From assembly GCA_025966295.1 (NCBI GenBank), contig JAOPVD010000282.1:1-6353 (forward strand): a stretch of DNA of 6,353 nucleotides, given 5' to 3'. Below are positions 5,452-6,353 of the stretch, in pieces. Source of the stretch: Frankiales bacterium (GTDB lineage: Bacteria; Actinomycetota; Actinomycetes; Mycobacteriales; SCTD01). The position numbers and the translations under genes were made by a program. The notes beneath the pieces were generated by a model. The model worked only from the letters and a program-made list of their open reading frames with translations, was not told the DNA's origin and searched no databases. Position 1 is the first letter of the stretch. Every line of letters begins with the position of its first letter.

Positions 5452-6353
5452 ACCCGTCCCGCAGCGTCCGTGCGGTCGCGGCCGGAGCCGCGCTCGTCGC
5501 GTCGGTCACCGCCCTGCTGGACGGCTGGGGCGCGCCCGCGTGGTGGGCGGTGCTGGTGCTGGCCGTCGCGGTGGGCGTGTCGGAGTACGCGGTCGTCAGC
5601 CTGCAGTTCGGCCGGCAGACCTGGGCCTTCTCCCTGACCGAGAGCGCCCTGGGCGCCGCCTGGGTGAGCGGCACCGGCAACTGGACCGTCCTGGGCGTCG
5701 CCGTCGGCGTGTTCGCCGCGCAGACGGCGCTCAAGCGGCCCCGGCTCAAAAAGCAGTTCAACCTGGCCAACTTCGCCGCCGCGACGGCACTCGGCTCGCT
5801 GCTCGCCGGCCTCTGCGGCGGCGGCATCACCGGCGCGCTGGTCGGCATCGCGGTCTTCTTCGTCGTCAACCACTCGCTGGTCGCCGTCGCGGTCTCGATG
5901 ACCAGCTCGCGGCCGCTGTTTCCGCTGCTGCTCTCCTCGATGCCGCTGTCGGCCGTCCACATGGCCGGCAACAGCTCGATCGGCCTGCTCGCCGCCTACC
6001 TCGCCATGACGGCACCGCTCGGGCTGCTCGGGCTGCTGGTGCCGCTCGCGCTGCTCTGGTCCTCCTACGACCAGCAGACCCGGCGTAGCCAGGAGGCCCG
6101 GCTGTACGCCGAGCTCGCGGCCGGCCAGGAGCGCGCCACCGGCCGCTCCAGCGACACCTCGGCGCGCGTCGTGGTCACCGCCGCCGCCCGGCTGTTCGGC
6201 GGTGCGGACGTCGAGATGCTGCTGCTCGCGGCCGACGGCCCGGTGCGGTACGCCGGCGACGAGGCCGGGGGCCCGCAGCGGCTCCGGGTCGACGCCGAGG
6301 TATTCTACGAGCCGTGGGTCATGCGCGCCCTCGGCGCGCGCGGCGTCGCCACC
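5448..6353 (+). CDS. Polytopic membrane sensor-like protein with GAF-like domain, partial (5' end)
   Basis: An ATG at 5448 opens a frame that stays open for 302 codons to the window end; AGGGG at 5434-5438 can serve as ribosome site. The N-terminal 205 residues are strongly hydrophobic, with about six membrane segments (roughly 8-25, 31-50, 78-96, 106-124, 127-149 and 178-204, possibly another near 158-176). The loops RPRLKKQFNLANF (97-109) and SEYAVVSLQFGRQTWAFSLTE (two stretches, 45-65) resemble the membrane sensor module found before GGDEF/EAL, HD-GYP or kinase domains in actinobacteria. A hydrophilic, probably helical linker (207-237) follows, and residues from about 238 look like the beginning of a GAF domain (ARVVVTAAARLFGGADVEML, then LLLAADGPVRYAG). 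The output domain is beyond the window, so histidine kinase, cyclic-di-GMP enzyme or phosphatase cannot be separated. The 4-base ATGA overlap with the protease gene indicates translational coupling and a shared role. Membrane topology is confident; GAF and sensor assignments are moderate. Confidence 0.8.
   Translation, partial: MNPSRSVRAVAAGAALVASVTALLDGWGAPAWWAVLVLAVAVGVSEYAVVSLQFGRQTWAFSLTESALGAAWVSGTGNWTVLGVAVGVFAAQTALKRPRLKKQFNLANFAAATALGSLLAGLCGGGITGALVGIAVFFVVNHSLVAVAVSMTSSRPLFPLLLSSMPLSAVHMAGNSSIGLLAAYLAMTAPLGLLGLLVPLALLWSSYDQQTRRSQEARLYAELAAGQERATGRSSDTSARVVVTAAARLFGGADVEMLLLAADGPVRYAGDEAGGPQRLRVDAEVFYEPWVMRALGARGVAT

Noticed and set aside
5076..5960. Minus-strand frame with QLEAA/QLDAA repeats
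   Set aside because: The repeats are the antisense of the Ser-Ser-Trp units, and the frame spans two plus-strand genes. No ribosome site or domain supports it.

Overview
The window is very GC-rich, with G or C at most third codon positions, and five of its six gene starts are GTG or TTG. Together with the protein families present, this points to a chromosomal segment of a high-GC actinomycete (Actinomycetota). The genus cannot be fixed from the sequence alone. No rRNA, tRNA, CRISPR array, insertion sequence or phage gene was seen.

The left half (about 1-3087) is read entirely on the minus strand. From high to low coordinates it holds the 3' end of a LuxR/NarL-type response regulator gene, a secreted glycoside hydrolase family 5 enzyme (1777-2967), an actinobacterial RNase D with HRDC domain (468-1718), and a GNAT acetyltransferase (471 down to 1, cut by the window edge). 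The acetyltransferase start overlaps the RNase D stop by 4 bases, so those two are probably co-translated. Hairpins that could be terminators sit after the response regulator (3031-3076) and after the GH5 gene (1746-1769), suggesting that the minus-strand genes are not a single operon.

The right half is the more unusual part. A divergent intergenic region (3826-3984) separates the response regulator (3085-3825, minus) from a plus-strand pair. The first gene of the pair encodes a secreted subtilisin-like S8 protease (3985-5451, TTG start). It has a propeptide-like region, an Asp/Asn/Lys/Gly-rich linker and a C-terminal tail of seven perfectly phased Ser-Ser-Trp pentapeptides. The second gene (5448 to the window end) overlaps the protease by ATGA. 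It encodes a polytopic membrane protein followed by the start of a GAF-like cytoplasmic domain, which looks like the N-terminus of a sensor or signalling enzyme. The intergenic DNA can form two hairpins and a competing 9-bp pairing that excludes both, just ahead of a strong AGGAGG site, so post-transcriptional control of the protease is possible.

The best candidate for an undescribed system is this protease / membrane sensor / response regulator module. A plausible working model is that the exported protease acts at the cell surface and its activity or products are sensed by the co-translated membrane protein, with the divergent regulator controlling the locus. The architecture is seen in the sequence; the signalling link is inference.
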